NCBI GenBank assembly: GCA_041158225.1
Contig: JBEBBU010000161.1
Span: forward strand, 1-14,731
Direction: 5' to 3'
Origin: JBEBBU01 sp041158225
Lineage (GTDB): Bacteria; Pseudomonadota; Gammaproteobacteria; Methylococcales; Methylococcaceae
DNA: 14,731 nt
Shown in pieces: positions 13,811 to 14,731 of this stretch (the first letter of the stretch is position 1; each line of letters starts with the position of its first letter). The notes beneath the pieces were generated by a model. That model was given only the letters and a program-made list of their open reading frames with translations. It made no database searches and was not told the origin of the DNA. The position numbers and the translations under genes are program-made.

Positions 13811-14523
13811 AAAGCAACCTCAACAACGCCAGGGCCAGCGACCCGTCCTCTGACCACCTGCCCGGAACGCGTGTTGCGTACGGAGATCTGCTGGCCTTCT
13901 TCGCCGTCCGCAAGTGCCACTCCGGGAACACCCACATCAATCAGGGGGTGTGCGGTGCGTATCGATACTTCATCCCCCTTGTGTATCATCTTCGGCGGTA
14001 GCAGCTGCTCGTGGTGCAGCAGGGTTCCTGCTGCCAGTGCTACTTTGAGTACCTTGCCAACCGCATACGCGCGGTCTGACATATAGCGGCCATTAAGATG
14101 GGAAACATCCCGCTTTTCTGCAAGCAGGGCATCATCGGTCAGAATCGCACCACGCGGCAGTGTATGTGCCATGACCAGTACAGTCCGGTAAAGATGGACA
14201 TTGACGCGCAGGTGAATCAGCCAGGGCTTCTCACCATCACATCCCACACGGAGCGTCATGGGACCTGGACGAAGCTCCCTGACACTCGTACTGACCTTGA
14301 GCGGCATGGGGCATGGCATGAAACGCCGCCTGGGATCAAGCTCAGGCAGTTCAAACTCCAGTTCAGTCTGGCTCTCCGCCATGGTATCCAGATGATGCCG
14401 GACTGATGACTCGATCATTTCAGCCGTTACCTGCTGCCCATCTTCAGCCAGTACAGCCTGACTGACAGCCAACCCCATATACAGCGCAACCAGCCAGGCA
14501 ACCATACATCCCCTTCTACGCAT
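13807..14523 (-). CDS. flgA: Flagellar P-ring assembly chaperone FlgA
   Basis: FlgA is a periplasmic chaperone that helps FlgI subunits build the P-ring around the flagellar rod. The 238-residue protein begins with a Sec signal peptide (basic RRRG, hydrophobic core, likely cleavage after Ala26 in VLA-ED). Cys71 and Cys95 sit where FlgA proteins usually have a disulfide pair. A SAF domain follows (about 115-175, ARG-type turn PRGAILTDDAL). The family's C-terminal signature is IDVGVPGVALADGEEGQQIS followed by VRN and SGQVVRGRV (to about 228). An ATG at codon 7 is a possible shorter start. The gene has no flgM/flgN downstream; it ends directly against the P-II gene. Upstream lies a likely divergent flagellar operon outside the window. 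Confidence 0.94.
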   Translation of the reverse strand: MRRRGCMVAWLVALYMGLAVSQAVLAEDGQQVTAEMIESSVRHHLDTMAESQTELEFELPELDPRRRFMPCPMPLKVSTSVRELRPGPMTLRVGCDGEKPWLIHLRVNVHLYRTVLVMAHTLPRGAILTDDALLAEKRDVSHLNGRYMSDRAYAVGKVLKVALAAGTLLHHEQLLPPKMIHKGDEVSIRTAHPLIDVGVPGVALADGEEGQQISVRNTRSGQVVRGRVAGPGVVEVAF

Positions 14524-14570
14524 ACCACGACAATGACTGCCGGAAGCAAGATACGGCTCCAGCCAAAGTC

Positions 14571-14576
14571 AGTATA
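14571..14576 (-). promoter_or_regulatory. Possible -10 box for flgA
   Basis: Read on the minus strand, the sequence is TATACT (5 of 6 to TATAAT), about 48 nt before the flgA start. A TGACAT lies 18 bp further upstream, which is a weak -35. No sigma-28 consensus or correctly spaced sigma-54 pair was found on this strand. Confidence 0.3.
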
Positions 14577-14656
14577 AGCGAAAACATGGCTGCAATGTCA
14601 TGGAACCAGCAGGGGACGCATCATGAAGACGGTTTATTGACACACAGCCTTGATTT

Positions 14657-14689
14657 ATGACGACGACTTTCCGTCATCCGGTTTTTTTT
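14657..14689 (+). other. Inverted repeat followed by T8 upstream of the putative flagellar promoter
   Basis: ATGACG (14657-14662) and CGTCAT (14672-14677) form a 6-bp stem with a 9-nt loop, followed by CCGG and eight T residues (14682-14689). It looks like a weak terminator on the plus strand, but no plus-strand gene ends near it. It might instead be a binding site or AT-rich element for the promoter 25 bp downstream. Confidence 0.35.
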
Positions 14690-14714
14690 ACTGCATATAC
14701 CGGCACATATAGCG

Positions 14715-14730
14715 TGGCATACTTCATGCT
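14715..14730 (+). promoter_or_regulatory. Sigma-54 (RpoN) promoter, probably for a flgB operon beyond the window
   Basis: The sequence TGGCATACTTCATGCT has GG at 14716-14717 and GC at 14728-14729, the exact spacing of sigma-54 -24/-12 elements. It matches TGGCA in the first block and TGCT in the second; one T of the usual TTGC is A. It points away from flgA, where flgBCDE commonly lies and is often RpoN-dependent in gammaproteobacteria. Confidence 0.6.
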
Positions 14731-14731
14731 T

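Noticed and set aside
14637..14642. TTGACA as the -35 of a sigma-70 promoter upstream of the right-hand edge
   Set aside because: No -10-like hexamer is found 16-18 bp downstream; that position falls in the inverted repeat.

Overview
The window is a compact stretch of chromosome from a flagellated Gram-negative proteobacterium. The evidence is a CsdA/DeaD-type helicase, a CysZ homologue, a MetA-type homoserine acyltransferase, an Acs-type acetyl-CoA synthetase, a GlnB/GlnK-type P-II protein and a FlgA chaperone. The proteins look gammaproteobacterial or close to it (a zetaproteobacterium would also fit), but the sequence alone does not fix the genus. No insertion sequence, phage gene, CRISPR array or integration scar was seen, and nearly all DNA is coding.

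Left part (1-2732). The 3' end of a ZIP-type metal transporter is followed 7 bp later by a UPF0016/GDT1 family cation exporter, which makes a small metal-handling unit. It converges on a DEAD-box RNA helicase gene on the minus strand. Two tRNA genes follow (2836-3053): tRNA-Gly(GCC), driven by a near-perfect sigma-70 promoter, and tRNA-Cys(GCA). The spacer between them holds a terminator-like hairpin and a second stem-loop. The 3' end of tRNA-Cys overlaps the stop codon of the convergent antiporter gene.

Centre left, minus strand (7733 down to 3044). Five tightly packed genes look like one operon: cysZ (sulfate uptake), a group II truncated haemoglobin, a P-loop protein of unknown function, metA (homoserine O-acyltransferase) and a Kef/YbaL-like cation:proton antiporter. 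Gaps range from a 1-nt overlap to 14 nt. The theme appears to be sulfur assimilation into methionine, with haemoglobin, NTPase and ion-transport partners whose roles are unclear.

Centre right, plus strand (7790-13810). Diverging from cysZ is a run of six genes. The first three are a SsuC/TauC-type ABC permease, its ATPase, and an RsbW/SpoIIAB-like HATPase, joined by ATGA and GTGA overlaps. They are followed by a four-repeat Calx-beta protein with its own strong ribosome binding site, acetyl-CoA synthetase, and a P-II protein. No substrate-binding protein, sigma factor or STAS antagonist lies beside the first three genes. This ABC-transporter/anti-sigma-kinase/Calx-beta set is the least conventional grouping in the window.

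Right end. The P-II gene converges on flgA (minus strand) with a 4-nt overlap. The roughly 200 bp upstream of flgA probably separates it from a divergent flagellar operon just beyond the window. A good sigma-54 (RpoN) promoter match lies in the last 17 bases.
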